64,000 nucleotides of DNA from Mixophyes australis. Lineage: Eukaryota > Chordata > Amphibia > Anura > Limnodynastidae. The stretch spans positions 64,012,705 to 64,076,704 of the forward strand of contig JAVHZZ010000002.1 of NCBI GenBank assembly GCA_036250195.1, written 5' to 3'. This document shows, piece after piece, positions 32,301 through 45,694 of this stretch. The notes under the pieces were generated by a model. The model ran no database searches and was not told where the DNA came from. It saw nothing but the letters and a program-made list of their open reading frames with translations. The translations under genes and the position numbers were made by a program. Every line of letters begins with the position of its first letter. The first letter of the stretch is position 1.

Positions 32301-32890
32301 TGGTTGGAGTTTTTCTAAATTTCATGTACCCATTTTTATCCCAAATAGGGACCCCAACATTCAAGGATCCAGGCAAGCAGCAACTGATCTAAAGAAAACA
32401 GGAGCCACAGGTGGTGAAAGTGACAAGAACAGGTAGTAGAGAGCAGGACAGTCTGTCAGCTGTCTTGAATCTGGTGGGGCAGACCCAAATTTGGGTGACC
32501 GACTCGCTTAGTCAGGATTTGGTCTGACTAGAATGACAGTTGGGAGGTATGTCTCGCTTCACACCATACTGCTCGTGAAGGCAGAGCTGTGTGCATCTAA
32601 CAGTAGTGCACACAGTTTTGCCTGTTTGTCTAAATGTGTCTAAAATGATAACCCCCCTGTCTTAAGTGCCCCGGGCCCCCAAGAGTCTTATCCCAACTCT
32701 GGTGATACTTTAGTCGTTGTTGCATTGATTCCATTGCTGCCTTGCACTAGTCCCATTCTCAGATCACTTTGAACATATGGCTAGTCCCCATTGCACTGGC
32801 AGTATCATTAATTCTTCCTCCTTGGCACTTAGTAGATCACCATCAAACCCTTGGAATAGCTCTCCCCTTCACTTATGCCATTATCTGCCA

Positions 32891-33820
32891 ACCATTCCTG
32901 CACTGTTATTAATTCAAACTCCTCCAAAACACAGGACATGTTTGGGGCTCATACACAATTATTACAAAAGAAGTGTTTTCTTGTCGTCATTTTGAGAACA
33001 CACCCTTACTATACTTGGTCTAAGCTTGACCGATCTTTCCCTCCTGTTCTACCTTTCCAGATTTGAGACACAAGTCAAAGATTTGCAAGACTGTGTGTAT
33101 GTACACACATTTTTGGTGCAAATACGCAGTACAAAAATGCTTACTTTATGCAAACAAATAGACTTCAGTCCAACTCTAAATGAGCACCTCTATATTTATT
33201 GGATAAATTTAACAGTTCCATGACCAGATATACAACCCTGTATACTTGTTACATCAATACCATTTACTTGCTACGTTGATGTATTAATGCTATATATGGT
33301 GCCTTCCCAGTCCACCCCCTCCTTCTGTACCACCACTACTATAAAACTTTATTTAACCATTCCTGCACTGTTATTAATTCAAACTCCTCCAAAACACAGG
33401 ACATGTTTGGGGCTCATACACAATTATTACAAAAGAAGTGTTTTCTTGTTGTCATTTTGAGAACACACCCTTACTATACTTGGTCTAAGCTTGACCGATC
33501 TTTCCCTCCTGTTCTACCTTTACAGATTTGAGACACAAGTCAAAGATTTGCAAGACTGTGTGTATGTACACACATTTTTGGTGCAAATACGCAGTACAAA
33601 AATGCTTACTTTATGCAAACAAATAGACTTCAGTCCAACTCTAAATGAGCACCTCTATATTTATTGGATAAATTTAACAGTTCCATGACCAGATATACAA
33701 CCCTGTATACTTGTTACATCAATACCATTTACTTGCTACGTTGATGTATTAATGCTATATATGGTGCCTTCCCAGTCCACCCCCTCCTTCTGTACCACCA
33801 CTACTATAAAACTTTATTTA
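32891..33820. repeat. Recent 465-bp tandem duplication
   Basis: 32891-33355 and 33356-33820 are nearly identical (only a few substitutions seen, for example CGTCATTTTG/TGTCATTTTG and CTTTCCAG/CTTTACAG). The junction has ACCATTCCTGC homology. The duplicated 65-residue ORFs at 33026 and 33491 have no recognisable domain. Confidence 0.95.
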
Positions 33821-35540
33821 ATCATTACCATTAGAACATAAAGATGTTATTAATATGTTAATTATAGATTAAAAAACTTTAAATATTTTAAAAGTTGTAA
33901 AATATCAATAAAGAGGATAACTAGTCCTCTATTTAATGAACATTATTAATACTATGTGGAGCAGACAAGCAATAAGGCTACTTCAAGATAGCATAAAATT
34001 GAAGTATTCATTTAAAACCAATGGATGTCTGCTACACAGAGGATCTATCCAAAATGTTTCCATTTTAAGGGTAGTATGTTTTCTGTCCCCTCATTCTATG
34101 TTATGAAGAATTAATACTATTCCTATACATATCCATTTTTTCTGGATTACAATTGTGGTGTGTGTTAAAATGTGTCAATAAATAATGTAAGGGTTTGTTG
34201 GTCCTTTATGTATTTTGATATTCCTTTTACTACTGATATGTTTCTCCAGACGGATTTTTTATCTTCTAAAGGTTTTGCCGATTAATTTGTAACTACGTCT
34301 GCATAATAAAACATATACAATAAACTTGTTTTGAGAATATATTAATAAAGATATACTGTATTGGATATGATGCATGATATTCACGATATATATTTTTGAG
34401 CTTTGCAATGAAGACTTTAACAACCTTTAATTGGAGCTCCTGTATTTGATATATATGGTAGTATGTTAGATGATGAATCTTAGTTTAAGAGTGGGAGCTT
34501 TTGGACGGTTTTTGGTTTGGGTAACGAGATAGTTTGCAAAATTGGATCCAACAGTTACATGTTTTCCTATTGGATTTTGCTGAATGTTAACCTGTGTAGT
34601 GGATAGAGGTTCTTTACCAATATTCAGAGACCACTGTTTCTTTGTTTGTCTTAAGGACCACAGTCGTTATACTGGAACAGCTGGAGTGGCAAAATACTCC
34701 TACCATGGGACCCAGTCTTGTTAATTAACCATGTTCCTAAAGTACAAAATGAATGTTATTATGGTAACAAAAACTTCCTCTGTAGAATGGAGGATTGCAA
34801 TCCAGTGTTTCATGTCATGTGGAATGCCTGAATACAGTGATATGTAAATTGCATTGCTAATTCTATTAAATACCTGATTAAGGAGTATGAAATACCACCT
34901 GAGTTTTCTTCCTTTTTGCTATTTTTTTTAACTCATTTTTGAATATACAGTAAAGTTGAGTGTACAAATGAAATACAATAATAATTCACACACAAATTAA
35001 AATGCCTCACATCAATAGACTAAACTACTTGTTAGCAATATAGATATAATAGCAGAAATCATGGTCAGTGCTAATTCTGTGAAAATCCACGATAAACCAT
35101 GTTAAATGCAATGCTTTCCTATATCAAATTTGTGTTAGTTATAAAGTCCAAATAAAATAAACATATATATACTTAATCAAAAGAAAGCCATTTGTCCCAA
35201 AATAGTAACTATGAAATAATATCTGTTAGAAAAAGGTAATAAAATTTTTTGGTGTAACCAAGGCATTATAGAAGTATAAAATTTGGTCTCAACAATATGG
35301 CATAAAAGGGGTTAAATAAGTCAACATGCAAATCATGAACACTTTTCCCTGCCAGTAAACAACGTGGCATCAAAAGCCGACCAGAAATGGAACAGTGAGT
35401 AGAAGATGGAAGATATCTAGGTCATGTAGGTGGTCCTAGTTGTATTGTGTTTGGTTATGAATGTGTGTTGTGTCTGAGTTTTAGTGTAAGCTGAGTATGT
35501 TTGTGTCTGTAGTGGGGAGATGTAGGTGAACGTCTTTGTT
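33821..35540. other. AT-rich stretch without recognised genes
   Basis: No long frame, no named repeat and no RNA gene seen. The right end borders the last exon of the minus-strand three-exon gene. Confidence 0.45.
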
Positions 35541-35544
35541 TAAT

Positions 35545-35939
35545 TTATGGGGTCCATGATTGAGCTGCTAGTTGCTGCGGCCGATATGGTTTTGGATCCA
35601 AAACTGATGATAGAACTTTTAGAAGTCTAACTTGAGTGTCCAATTTTTTCTCTTCTGGCACTTTCATCAGATACGAAATAAGAATTTTGGCAAAAATTGC
35701 ATCATCATCCTGCTCTTGTTGTTGCTTTAGCTGCATCTCTTCTTGGAGGTTCTGTATAAGTTTTATAACTGTGAACTGAAAATACTCAGAAAAAGAAGTG
35801 TTCTCAGAGGCATTCACATCTATACTACTCAAAGATACTGAAGATGAAGGTTCATTGGACTGGATTGATGTTTGGAGTGACGCAGTTTCCTTTTTTTCAT
35901 GGTTGATCCTAGAACTCAACCTTGGCTGGATCTGCTTTT
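35545..35939 (-). CDS. Exon 3 of unrecognised gene, BESS-like C-terminus
   Basis: The last exon starts at 35939 after the acceptor TTTATTTATTTTGCAG and runs to TAA at 35547-35545; ATTAAA follows at once. The first two bases complete a Glu codon with the last base of exon 2. It encodes 131 residues: a Ser/Thr-rich, polar part (SSSVSLSSIDVNAS), an amphipathic FTVIKLIQNLQEEMQLKQQQEQ, then DDAIFAKILISYLMKVPEEK and KLDTQVRLLKVLSS. The last segment fits the BESS motif pattern (acidic start, Phe, Leu-rich helix pair, P-x-x-K). BESS motifs mediate protein-protein contact in nuclear MADF-BESS factors. No MADF domain is visible in the three exons. The spliced product would be 201 residues. Function unknown. 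Confidence 0.55.
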
Positions 35940-36284
35940 CTGCAAAATAAATAAAGATATAAATGTTTTCTAGTTTCAAATGCACGTAATTTATGTTTTA
36001 TAATACTATCCTTACATTATACAGATTGTGGCAAACATTTGACTCACATTAGGGCAGATTCCAAGAGAATATGACTGAATTTCATTTGGACATGTGAAAA
36101 TAAATTACAGCCAACATCTGGACGTACGGTTGACATTGAAACCAGAACATGCAGACAAAGTGCTCTGTGCGACACAATATTTCAGACAACACAGTGGTCG
36201 TATTTTCAGTCACAGTGCATCATCTGCTCCAAAATTCCATCACATGCTACTTAGACCATCAACTTGCTTCAAAATAGCTCCACA

Positions 36285-36445
36285 TGCCCTCATCATCATC
36301 AATTTATATAGCACCATCAATTCTGCAGCGCTGTACAGAGAATATTTGTCATTGACATCAGTCCCTGTCCCACTGAAGATTGTCAGTAGCCAATTAACCT
36401 ACCAGTATGTTTTTGGAGTGTGGGGGGAGACTGAAGCAGCCGATC
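36285..36445. mobile_element. Interspersed repeat (SINE/L2-3'-like), fragment
   Basis: ATCATCATCAATTTATATAG, GCAGCGCTGTACAGAGAA, TCAGTCCCTGTCCCACTG and AACCTACCAGTATGTTTTTG, then GAGTGTGGGG form a widespread vertebrate repeat. A second copy lies at 45250-45545. The ATC-rich start mirrors L2 tails read backwards. Family name uncertain. Confidence 0.55.
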
Positions 36446-36902
36446 ACTAGGATATTCTGTGTATTGAATATAGGTCAATTAAATGCTCTCTGGATTGTAT
36501 AGTGGTCACCAGAATAGTCTCTGCTTTTGATACTAGTCAAATAGGGCTGGCATTTCATTATAGTTCTTTGACATAACAAATCATCATATATTTCATTGGT
36601 CATATAAACCACACCCTCATTAGATAAACCATGTCTACATTGATTTTGTCACACCCATTTTTCCATAGTGGTGTGCTGGCAGAATAGGCTTAGCCATTCG
36701 CGTGTGTTTGTTCCCAAAGGTAAATGTTTCCGTCTAGCAACTCAACACAGTGCAAATGGTTGTAATGCCTGCAATCAGCAATAAATAGCATATAAGCATG
36801 ATGTAACTACCTACAAAGGAGTAAAACAAGTCTTTTTTAAAGGTACTGAACATTGTCAAGAAATGGGCTATTAGTATGATTATAAATAAACTCACACTTT
36901 TT

Positions 36903-37010
36903 AGAGGTAGATATATCAAATTTTCTAAAAAGAAGGTGTTTCTTATAGCAACCAATCAGATTATAGCTAAAATGTTCTATAATGTACTAGATAAATGATT
37001 ATGATGTTTA
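36903..37010. mobile_element. Partial MITE related to 20987-21160 and 50968-51145
   Basis: AGGTAGATATATCAAATTTTC, CTTATAGCAACCAATCAGATT and CTAGATAAATGATT match one half of the palindromic family. The second half is missing. Confidence 0.55.
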
Positions 37011-37019
37011 TTAGCTCAG

Positions 37020-38265
37020 GAAGTCCTGAAAAGGACAGTTACATACACTAGTTTGTGGTACTAGTGATATCCAGAAAGTACAGATGGTATATTGATACCT
37101 TACATGGTCAAACTGCTTTTTATACAGTTTTAGACACAGCCTGGCAGGGGGTAAACTAGCCCCCTTTTCCGAGCAAGCCCCAAGAAGTCTGAAATAGTTA
37201 ATTCAAAGATTAACATAAGGATGTGAGATGTTCTTTAAAGTTGGATTTTAAACGCAATTTATACAAAATCTACACAAATCTGTGATTTCCCACATAACGT
37301 GCTGTTTACATTGTTCAGACAGGTTCTAACACACAGGACAAAATGCCACTTAGGAAAGAGAGGTAACGGTCCCCTGCTGTGTTTTCAGGCTAAACCAGTG
37401 TTGGCCACTTCACATGAAAGAGGTCTAATTAGCCTTAATAAGGATTTCCTCTAGAAACGTTACAAAACCAAATCGTGACATACTGTCTCAGAAGTTACAA
37501 ATCAAATTTCCTCCAACATTTGCCTATTGTATCAGAAATCAGTACGTTGCTGATACAGAAATATAGCACAGTATCAAAAATCAGTACATTTGCAATGATA
37601 TAAATTGGCGCCTGCGCTACTAATTGTAATAAATTTCTACATGATCCAGTCACAGCTTTATGTTGTCCCTGGTTGTCCAGGACAACTGTAGAGCACAATC
37701 TTGATTGCATAACTAAAGCTCCGTTTTGGTCGATTGACATTGCACGCTCTACTACTAGTGGTGCTACTAAGTAGGAAATTATTATTTATAATTATAGAAA
37801 AGTGGACATATCCATTAAGTTATATCACTAGGGTCCAATGTCCACTATTACTTCAAAATATTCAATGTCCTCTTTTACTTCAGATTTTGCCGGTCACTTT
37901 TCAGACTGCTAAAATGTGGACTGTTCTGAGGAGAGAATATAGTAGAGTGATAAAGTGTTATTTTTAATTTGCTGGAATTTACAGAATTAAATATTGAACT
38001 AATCCTCAAAGAAGTTCAAAAGAGGTTGAAGGTAGGAGTAATTGGCTAATCCTCTAGTAAATGGTGTTGCTCCATCCAAAAGCCCAAAGGAAGTATTGTC
38101 ACACTTCTGTGCTAAAAGCCGGAAATTACAGCTATGGAGCCCGGACTATGGTGAAAATATAACAACTTATTGAGCAAACATAGTCCAGAATAGTGCAGGA
38201 AAAGGTACAAGTCAGATATTGCCGAGACTAAACAATGGATCCTCTGGGTGACTCTGAAAGGAGGT
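37020..38265. other. No recognised genes
   Basis: Only short chance frames. No splice-supported exon or named repeat identified. Confidence 0.4.
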
Positions 38266-38267
38266 AA

Positions 38268-38940
38268 ATATTATTATTATTATTATTATCCTTTATTTGT
38301 TAGGCGCCACAAGGTTTCCGCGGCGCCGTACACCATACAAACAGCACACTATACAGGGTGAAACAGCACAAAACAATAAACAAAAATACCAGTACTTCAG
38401 AAACTCCAGGCAAGTTCAGCAATAAACATGGAGCAGAAGAACAGGTGAGGAGACAGGAGGGAAGACGGCCCTGCTCATTTGAGCTTACATCCTAAGGGAG
38501 GGAAAACAGGAAGACACAAGGGGAGCCAGAAGAGGCAGAGGGGAGAGCGAGTGGAGGTGAAGGGGTTAAGTGGATGGTTGGTAGGCTTTAAGGAAGAGGT
38601 GGGTTTTCAGTGCACGTTTGAAGGAGCACAGAGTAGGAGAGAGGCGGATGGAACGAGGGAGGTCATTCCAGTGAAGGGGGGCGGCACGGGAAAAGTCTTG
38701 GATTCTGGAGTGGGAAGAGGTGATAAGAGTGGAGGGGAGTCGGCGATCATTGGCTGAGCGCAGGGAGTGAGCAGGAGTGTGAATGGAGAGGAGGTTAGAG
38801 ATATAGGGGGCAGTAGAGTGGGAGAGAGCCTTGTAAGTGGTGGTGAGGAGTTTGAAAGGGATTCTGTAGGGGAAGGGGAGCCAGTGTAAGGCAAGGCAGA
38901 GAGGGGAGGCCGAGGAGGAGCAGCGTGAGAGAAAGATGAG
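38268..38940 (-). mobile_element. L2 LINE, 5'-truncated, antisense
   Basis: The minus-strand frame 38566-39069 contains from about residue 50 the ORF2 C-terminus (LCLALHWLPFPYRIPFKLL, PYISNLLSIHTPAHSLRSAN, FSRAAPLHWNDLPRSIRLS), and then the 3' UTR ending in TGGCGCCTAACAAATAAAGG + (ATA)n at 38288-38268. It belongs to the subfamily of 46763-50030. Sequence upstream of the homology (38940-39069) is unrelated. Confidence 0.85.
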
Positions 38941-39069
38941 TAACAGAGAATACGGCTGGTACAGGTGAACTGAGTAAAATGAAATCAAGAACAGGGATGA
39001 GTTAGCATCTTGTAGTAGTCCCAGGAAACAAAAGCAGTTGTAACAGCAGCTAAACAAAGACAACATCAA

Positions 39070-40285
39070 TGACTAACAAAAGTGAGCTGTGGAAAGCAGG
39101 CATAAATATGCAGAGAACAGGTGCAGTAATTAACAGAAGCAGAAGGTTAACCACTGCTAGTGAGGGAAGAGGCAATGATACAATAGCTGCACCTCTGGTG
39201 AATCAGAGGTACTGCAAGGCTAATACAAATTATACCAAAATAGTGCAGGAGACAGGAGCTGCAGAGAGAATGCAGCATCCTAAGGCGATGCTGCAGTATA
39301 GGCAATGCAGATTCTGACAAGTATCAACTTTTGCATGGAGTTTGGTAAAGTCAACATTGTTTCCACATGAAACGCAGACTAAGGTAAGCTTTACGCCAGC
39401 AGCTTGTAGATTTCTCAGCTGGTCTTGTATCCAATTCATCTGTACCAGCGTTTCATGAATGAATCAATGGATGTCAGAAGTTGTGTCCCCAGTGGAACGC
39501 ATTTTATTTGGCCAAATTCTTCTTGCCATTGATGAGCCTGAATATCCAATAGCACATATAAGTACACAGGCTAGAGTGCTGTTCGCCTTCAGCAGTCCCT
39601 TCTTCTTTTAAAGACAGAGGTGCTTACTGGTATTTAGTTGCACTGTTTGTTGAGCATAAATTGAATATATTTATGTTCATTTATAATATGGACTGAAACT
39701 ACTTAGCTGAGGAATATAGTTAGACCAGCCAAGGTACACATATTATGTAAACAGGAACAAGATCAGATTGAGATGATGCCAATCGCCTGAGTACCATAGG
39801 CGCAAGCTCAGAATGTTTAGCTAGGGAATGAGAGCCAGAAATGTACTCGGCCAATGCCAGGAAGTAAGAACAATAGGAGTAGCCAGCCAAAACCAGGCTC
39901 AAACACAAGAGTCAGTTAGGAAAAACACAAGAGTAACTAAATCAGAGTTGCTAAAACAAAATAATCTGGCAATGCAGCATGTTAGCTAATTGCTCATATA
40001 GTGCAATGATTGCAGGGAATGTGTCCCAACTCAAGGTCAGTGGCATGAGATTATGTACTGAATATAATGTGGGACTTAGAATACATTCTGTAGTTGTATT
40101 GAAAATGCTCCAGGATTGTTTATGATACTCAAATAACATTGGTAACCACATTAGCACGCAAATAAATGATAAAATAGTAATGCCAAACTGATGTGACTTG
40201 ATACAATAGAACTACAACGCTAATGAATGGTGAGGCCAATACACAAATAGCCAATCAGAAGCAGCTTAAATGTTATAAGAAGACA
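39070..40285. other. Intronic stretch of the three-exon gene, no recognised genes
   Basis: Only short chance frames between exon 2 and the antisense L2. No named repeat recognised. Confidence 0.4.
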
Positions 40286-40290
40286 CTAAC

Positions 40291-40357
40291 CTGCTTCTGT
40301 ACCACTGGATCCTGATACCCGGTTTGTAAGCCTCTCTTGGTCTTCAAAATGTTTACT
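40291..40357 (-). CDS. Exon 2 of unrecognised gene
   Basis: A 67-base exon bounded by acceptor TTTTTGTCTGTAG and donor GCAG/GTTAGTGT. Entered in phase 0 it is open (SKHFEDQERLTNRVSGSSG...) and leaves in phase 1, which fits exon 3. Such phase compatibility at both joins supports a real gene. It is too short to be found from ORF length. Confidence 0.5.
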
Positions 40358-42020
40358 CTACAGACAAAAATAAGAAACAAATCCTTATAAGCAAAACAAG
40401 AACAAGTAAATCAAGAGCTAAGCTCATTGCTTTATAGGAGTTACAGGCCATTGGTACCACCATTTCAACTCTCTGTATGAATTGCATTCATGCTTGTCTG
40501 TATACATGAGGAAAATGTATAAACAAAATGGTAGGAACAAATTTGTAAAATAATTTAAACAATGTGCATTATGTCCTCATAGCCCGGAGGAACAGGACGA
40601 CTCTACGTAAAACACATGCTGATAAAGCAGCACTTTTTTTTCATGTCTGAAAACATTTTTATATTCCACATACTTCAACTCAGTCACATAGAATTTAAAC
40701 AGCATAATTCAAAGTTATAACGGACATCTTATAAGTTATCAGTTTCCTCTACACCAGGCTATGAGAAGTGTCTTATCTCTGCTTCCTCTCTTTCATCAAC
40801 AGGTAATTACTACAGCCTTATTGCAACAGAGTCTGATCTGAAATTAAGAAAGTGCAATTTTATTTCAAACGGTAATTACTACAGCCTTATTGCAAGTTGT
40901 CCTTTCACTGTTTGTTTGTTTAAACCTTTTATTGCTAGGGTTTGTTGGGGGGGTTTATTGAGGGCTTGATTGAAGAACACTGATCACATGTGTTTGTTAA
41001 TCTTATATATTCATTGCTGAATGGCTGCATAGTTAGTGTGTATTGCTATAAGTGTATAGATACAAGTGTAAAACAAAAACATTTAAACAGCATAATTCGG
41101 AGTTATACCAGACTTAAACAGGAGAAGAACACTCTGCCTATTATCACAGGAACACAAGGACAAGTCAGTATTCACTTGAAAAACCATATTCTACCCCTGA
41201 TATTTCCATCTCTCTCTTTCTACAAGCTTCACAACATGAAGACTGTAATGGACTCTGATCTTATTGTTTACTTAGCTCATGTTTGTTTTATTTGTCAGTT
41301 TATTTTACCTGCAACATTGCCTCTGTTTAATCAGCCTGCTGTACTACTTGCTCAGCCACTCCCTACCCATGCTACAGCTATTTCAGTCCCCTATCTCATC
41401 ATTGTGCTTTCAATTCTACTTAATGCTTTGTCTGCAATCACAAGTAGGAAGAAATTATACTGAATTTGAACCACTCTCCTCTCTCATGACTCTCCAAAAA
41501 CTCAGCTACTCAATCACCTGCTCTTTATTTCTCTACATTCACCACTTCCACCCACTTCCCCACATGGCTCCCACATCATTACTCTATACTATCCAGACAT
41601 CCATGAATAAACTACATTTGCTGCAGCCTCACTCTGCACTAATTCTCTGGTTACACAGGACATTGCAATTAGATAATTCTTTTAATTCACTAATTTTTGC
41701 AATTTTACTCATAAATCCCAATGCTTACCAAAATATTGTTCTTTCTCTCTTTTCATGGCATTATCTTTAGGACTATATCATCCCTCACCCATCCTGCAAC
41801 ACACACCTCTGTCCTCATTGCCCCATCATTACTTCACTCACCTCTAGTGAACACTCATAAACTCTTTTCCTATTTAAATTCAATAACTTTAACAGCCTCA
41901 CCCTGTCGCCAGAAACTAAAATGACACACATCTTACAATCATATTTCCTACCTTTCTTCCTCCCTGCTTCTATTAGCTGGTGATATATCACCTAATCCAA
42001 GTCCCCCTCAATTCTCCCAC

Positions 42021-42035
42021 ATGCATAAATCTGAA

Positions 42036-42102
<67 letters not shown>

Positions 42103-42905
42103 TCCCCTCTCTTCCAAAGTCCTTTAAATGTGTCCTTTGGAATGCACGCTCTGTTTGTAACAAACTTACCTCTGTACACAATCTCTTCCTCTCAAACAAC
42201 CTAAACCTTCTAGCAATAACAGAAACATGGCTCACGCAATCAGACACTGCCTCACCTGCAGCCCTTTCACATGGTGGTCTCCATTTCACCCACACCCCCA
42301 GACCGGGAGGCAGACAAGGAGGGGTAGGACTACTTCTCTCCCCACAGTGCACGTTCACAGTTCTACTAAATGTCCCATCACTCACGTTCACATCTTTTGA
42401 AGTATATGCTGTTAGGATTTTTAACCCGTTCTCTATGCGTGTTGCTGTCATCTATCGCCCCCCTGGTCCACACCAACAATTTCTTGAACACTTCTCTGCG
42501 TGGCTCCCTCACTTCTTATCCTCTGACATCCCCACCATCATCATGGGTGATTTCAACATCCCTATTTCTAATCCACGTTCCAATGCTACTTCCAATCTAC
42601 TCTCTCTACCCTCCACACTTGACGTCTCCCAGTGGATTGAATCCGCTACTCATCAGGATGGCCACTGTCTTGATCTTGTTTTCTCTAGACAATGCTCAGT
42701 TTCTGATTTCCTTAACACTCCTTTCCCCCTTTGGGATCATCACCTTATTAGATACTCGCTCACCCCCAGTTCTTTACCCTCCCTAGTGTCAAACTCTTCC
42801 AAGCCTCCTCACAACCGCAGGAATATCAACTCTATTGATCTTCAACAGTTTTCCCACCTCTCTCCAACACCTTCTATCCCCAATTTCTACATTCTCCTCC
42901 CCTGA
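42021..42905 (+). pseudogene. L2 ORF2 endonuclease domain (copy A)
   Basis: APE-type endonuclease motifs in order: CVLWNARSVCNKL (N of the first block), LLAITETWLT (catalytic E), VIYRPPGP, IIMGDFNIPI (D-x-N), and WDHHLIRYSL (final D-H). The frame passes through the (TA)n expansion, which adds about ten Ile-Tyr pairs between the leader and the first motif; this insertion would probably not be tolerated in a working enzyme. Stop at 42903-42905 precedes the linker. Confidence 0.8.
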
Positions 42906-43311
42906 TCAGGCAGTACTCCATTTTCACCAAACCCTAGCAACTACCCTTGATCACGTAGCTCCAGCGACTCTTCATACTCTACGTAGACTTCGTTGCCAAC
43001 CGTGGTAAACTAAAGTAACACGAACTCTACAAAAACTTTCTCGTAAAGCAGAACGTCACTGGCATAAATCTTGCACCTCTAATGATTTCATCACATATAC
43101 TGGTATCTACCACTCCTATACAAATGCCCTGGACACTGCAAAACAAACATACTTCCAATCTCTCATCTATGCTCAGGCTTCTAACCCCAAACGCCTTTTT
43201 AACACATTTAAATCACTTCTGAATCCTCCCGCCCCAAATCCTCCAACTACCATCCGTGCCCAGGAACTTGCTTCCTATTTCAACGACAAAATAGATAAGA
43301 TCAAACTTGAA

Positions 43312-44646
43312 ATGGTATCATCTCCCGCGACAAGCAATCAGCTCAATTCCTTTGTAGCACCCTCTAATACTCTCTCTTCATTTGATCCCATAAATGAAGA
43401 AGTTTCTACTCTGTTCTCATCTTCCTACTCTACCTCCTGTCCTCTTGATCCCATTCCCTCACAAATTAGTAGGTCCCTGTCTCCTGTGCTCAATCCCCCT
43501 CTAACTAAAATCTGTAATCTATCTCTTTCTACTGGTATTTTTTCATCACTATTCAAGCATGCAGTGATTACTCCCATTTTAAAAAAACAAAATTCTGACC
43601 CAAACTCTCTTGCAAATTACCGCCCTATCTCTCAGCTCCCGTGCCCCTCCAAGCTTCTCGAGAGAATTGCCTACACTCGCCTCACACACTTTCTTACAGC
43701 AAACAATCTTCTTCAGTCATGCTTTCGCTCTCAACACTCCACAGAGACTGCGCTGACCAAGGTTGTCAATAATTTGATCACAGCAAAAAGTAAAAACCAT
43801 TACTCTCTTCTAATTCTCCTAGATCTCTCTGCTGCATTTGACACTGTTGACCACACTCTCCTCATACAAACACTACAATCCCTAGGTCTTCAAGGCACTG
43901 TCCTATCCTGGTTCTCATCCTACCTATCTAATCGCTCTTTCAGTGTTAATTTCTCTAATTTCTCTGGATCCACCTCTGCTCCGCTTCCTTTATCAGTTGG
44001 AGTTCCACAAGGCTCAGTCCTAGGTCTTTTGCTATTCTCTATCTACACCACTTCTCTTGGAAAACTAATAAGCTCCTTTGGATTTCAGTATCATCTCTAT
44101 GCGGATGATACACAAATCTATCTATCCTCTCCTGATCTTTCCCCATCTGTGTTGTCTCGCATTACTGACTGTCTTTCTGCCATTTCATCTTGGATGTCTT
44201 CTCGCCAACTCAAACTCAATTTTTCAAAAACTGAATTAATAAAATTCCCACCCAAAAACAGAAGCCTCCTGCCTGACATTTCTATTTCTATTGATAACAT
44301 GACCATAAATCCCACCATGCAAGCTCGCTGCCTAGATGTTATCCTTGACTCACAACTATCATTTATTCCCCACATCAACTCCATATCTAAATCATGTTAC
44401 ATACATCTAAAGAACATTTCCAGAATACGAACATATCTCACACAAGACACTGCAAAAACCTTAATTCATGCACTCATCATCTCCCGCATCGACTATTGCA
44501 ATTCCCTCCTTACTGGTCTTCCCAAAGTCAGACTTGAACCCCTACAATCTATTTTGCACACAGCGGCTAGATTGATTTTCCTTGCAAACCGTTCTTTCTC
44601 TGCTGAGCCACTCTGTCAGTCTCTACATTGGTTGCCTGTATTTTAA
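43312..44646 (+). pseudogene. L2 ORF2 reverse transcriptase domain (copy A)
   Basis: RT motifs are in order: [38 protein letters not shown] (motif A), [11 protein letters not shown] (motif B), and YADDTQIY (motif C, YADD at 44098-44109), then thumb sequence and LHWLPVF ending at TAA 44644-44646. Homology continues beyond the stop (KINKIAPTYISS region to 44935), so this stop is a mutation and the copy is dead. Confidence 0.85.
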
Positions 44647-45249
44647 TGAATCCAATATAAAATTCTTCTACTAACATACAAGGCCATCAACAAAATTGCA
44701 CCGACATACATTTCCTCACTTGTCTCAAAATATCTCCCTACTCGACACCTCCGTTCTGCACAAGATCTGCATCTCTCTTCCACTCTCATCACATCCTCCT
44801 ATGCTCAGTTACAGGACTTTTTTCGGGCTGCACCCAGTTTGTGGAATTCCCTCCCTCGCACAGTAAGACTTTCCTCTAGACTCCAAACCTTCAAGCGCTC
44901 TGAAAACCCACCTCTTCAGACAAGCTTATGATATTCCTCAACCACCATCCTAATCTCCCCTATTACCACCCTCTACACAAGACAACAACCCTCTGACCAA
45001 CACTGGTACACACACAGCCCACTCAGTACTTTTACCTTTGCGTTCTAGCTGGTCCAGTGTGCAATATGATATAGCACATGTCCTTGTGTTTCAAACTCCC
45101 ATTGTCCCATAGATTGTAAGCTTGTGAGCAGGGTTCTCTTACCTCTCTGTCTGTATGTATTACCCAGTATTCTTTTATTAATGTTTGTTCCCAATTGTAA
45201 AGCTCTACGGAATTTGCTGGCACTATATAAATAAATGATGATGATGATG

Positions 45250-45545
45250 ATAGAAGCAACAGAGAAGGATATTCTCATGGTATTATTATTATTTGTAATA
45301 TTTTGATAGTGTGGCTATTATTATGCAGCACTTTGTCAAGAATGTTTACTCATTCACATCAGCTCCTGCCTCAGTAGAGCTTACAGCTGTAATGCTCTAC
45401 CATACAAACACTAACATTAACCTACCAGTATGTTTTTGGTCTGTGGGAGGAAAACTGAGCACCCAGAGGAAACCCACAAAACATGGGTAGAACGTACAAG
45501 CTTAACACAGACACAGTGTCCTGGTTGCTATAGAACCCATGGCAC
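45250..45545. mobile_element. Interspersed repeat (SINE/L2-3'-like)
   Basis: AGCACTTTGTCAAGAATG, TTCACATCAGCTCCTGCC, AACCTACCAGTATGTTTTTG and GAGGAAACCCACAAAACATG match the family of 36285-36445 and extend it by the GGAGGAAACCCAC block. It directly follows the L2 tail. Confidence 0.55.
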
Positions 45546-45694
45546 CAATGCCACCAGTAATTTAAATTGGAAGTGTGAATACTGTAGCTGGATATACTTC
45601 TAATTCTAAATAAGATTCTAAAACAATGCATGCTATCTGCTGGAAACAATGTAGTTATTTAGGCCCATGTTTAGATGCTTATAAAAGATTATTT

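Larger units (their letters stand above)
41870..45252 (+). mobile_element. L2 LINE, long copy A
   Basis: The element includes the ORF2 start (LLLLAGDISPNPSPP-type leader near 41960-42010), a (TA)n tract inside ORF2 (42040-42098), the endonuclease (frame 42021-42905), the RT (43312-44646), a C-terminal part after a stop, and the 3' UTR with TAAATGATGATGATGATGAT tail at 45228-45250. The true 5' end is unclear: 40990-41870 has frames I cannot assign and could be 5' UTR or ORF1. It lies antisense in intron 1 of the minus-strand gene. Confidence 0.85.

Noticed and set aside
32777..33688. Duplicated small ORFs (33026, 33491) as a gene pair
   Set aside because: They are identical because of the 465-bp tandem duplication and show no start context, domain or splice support.
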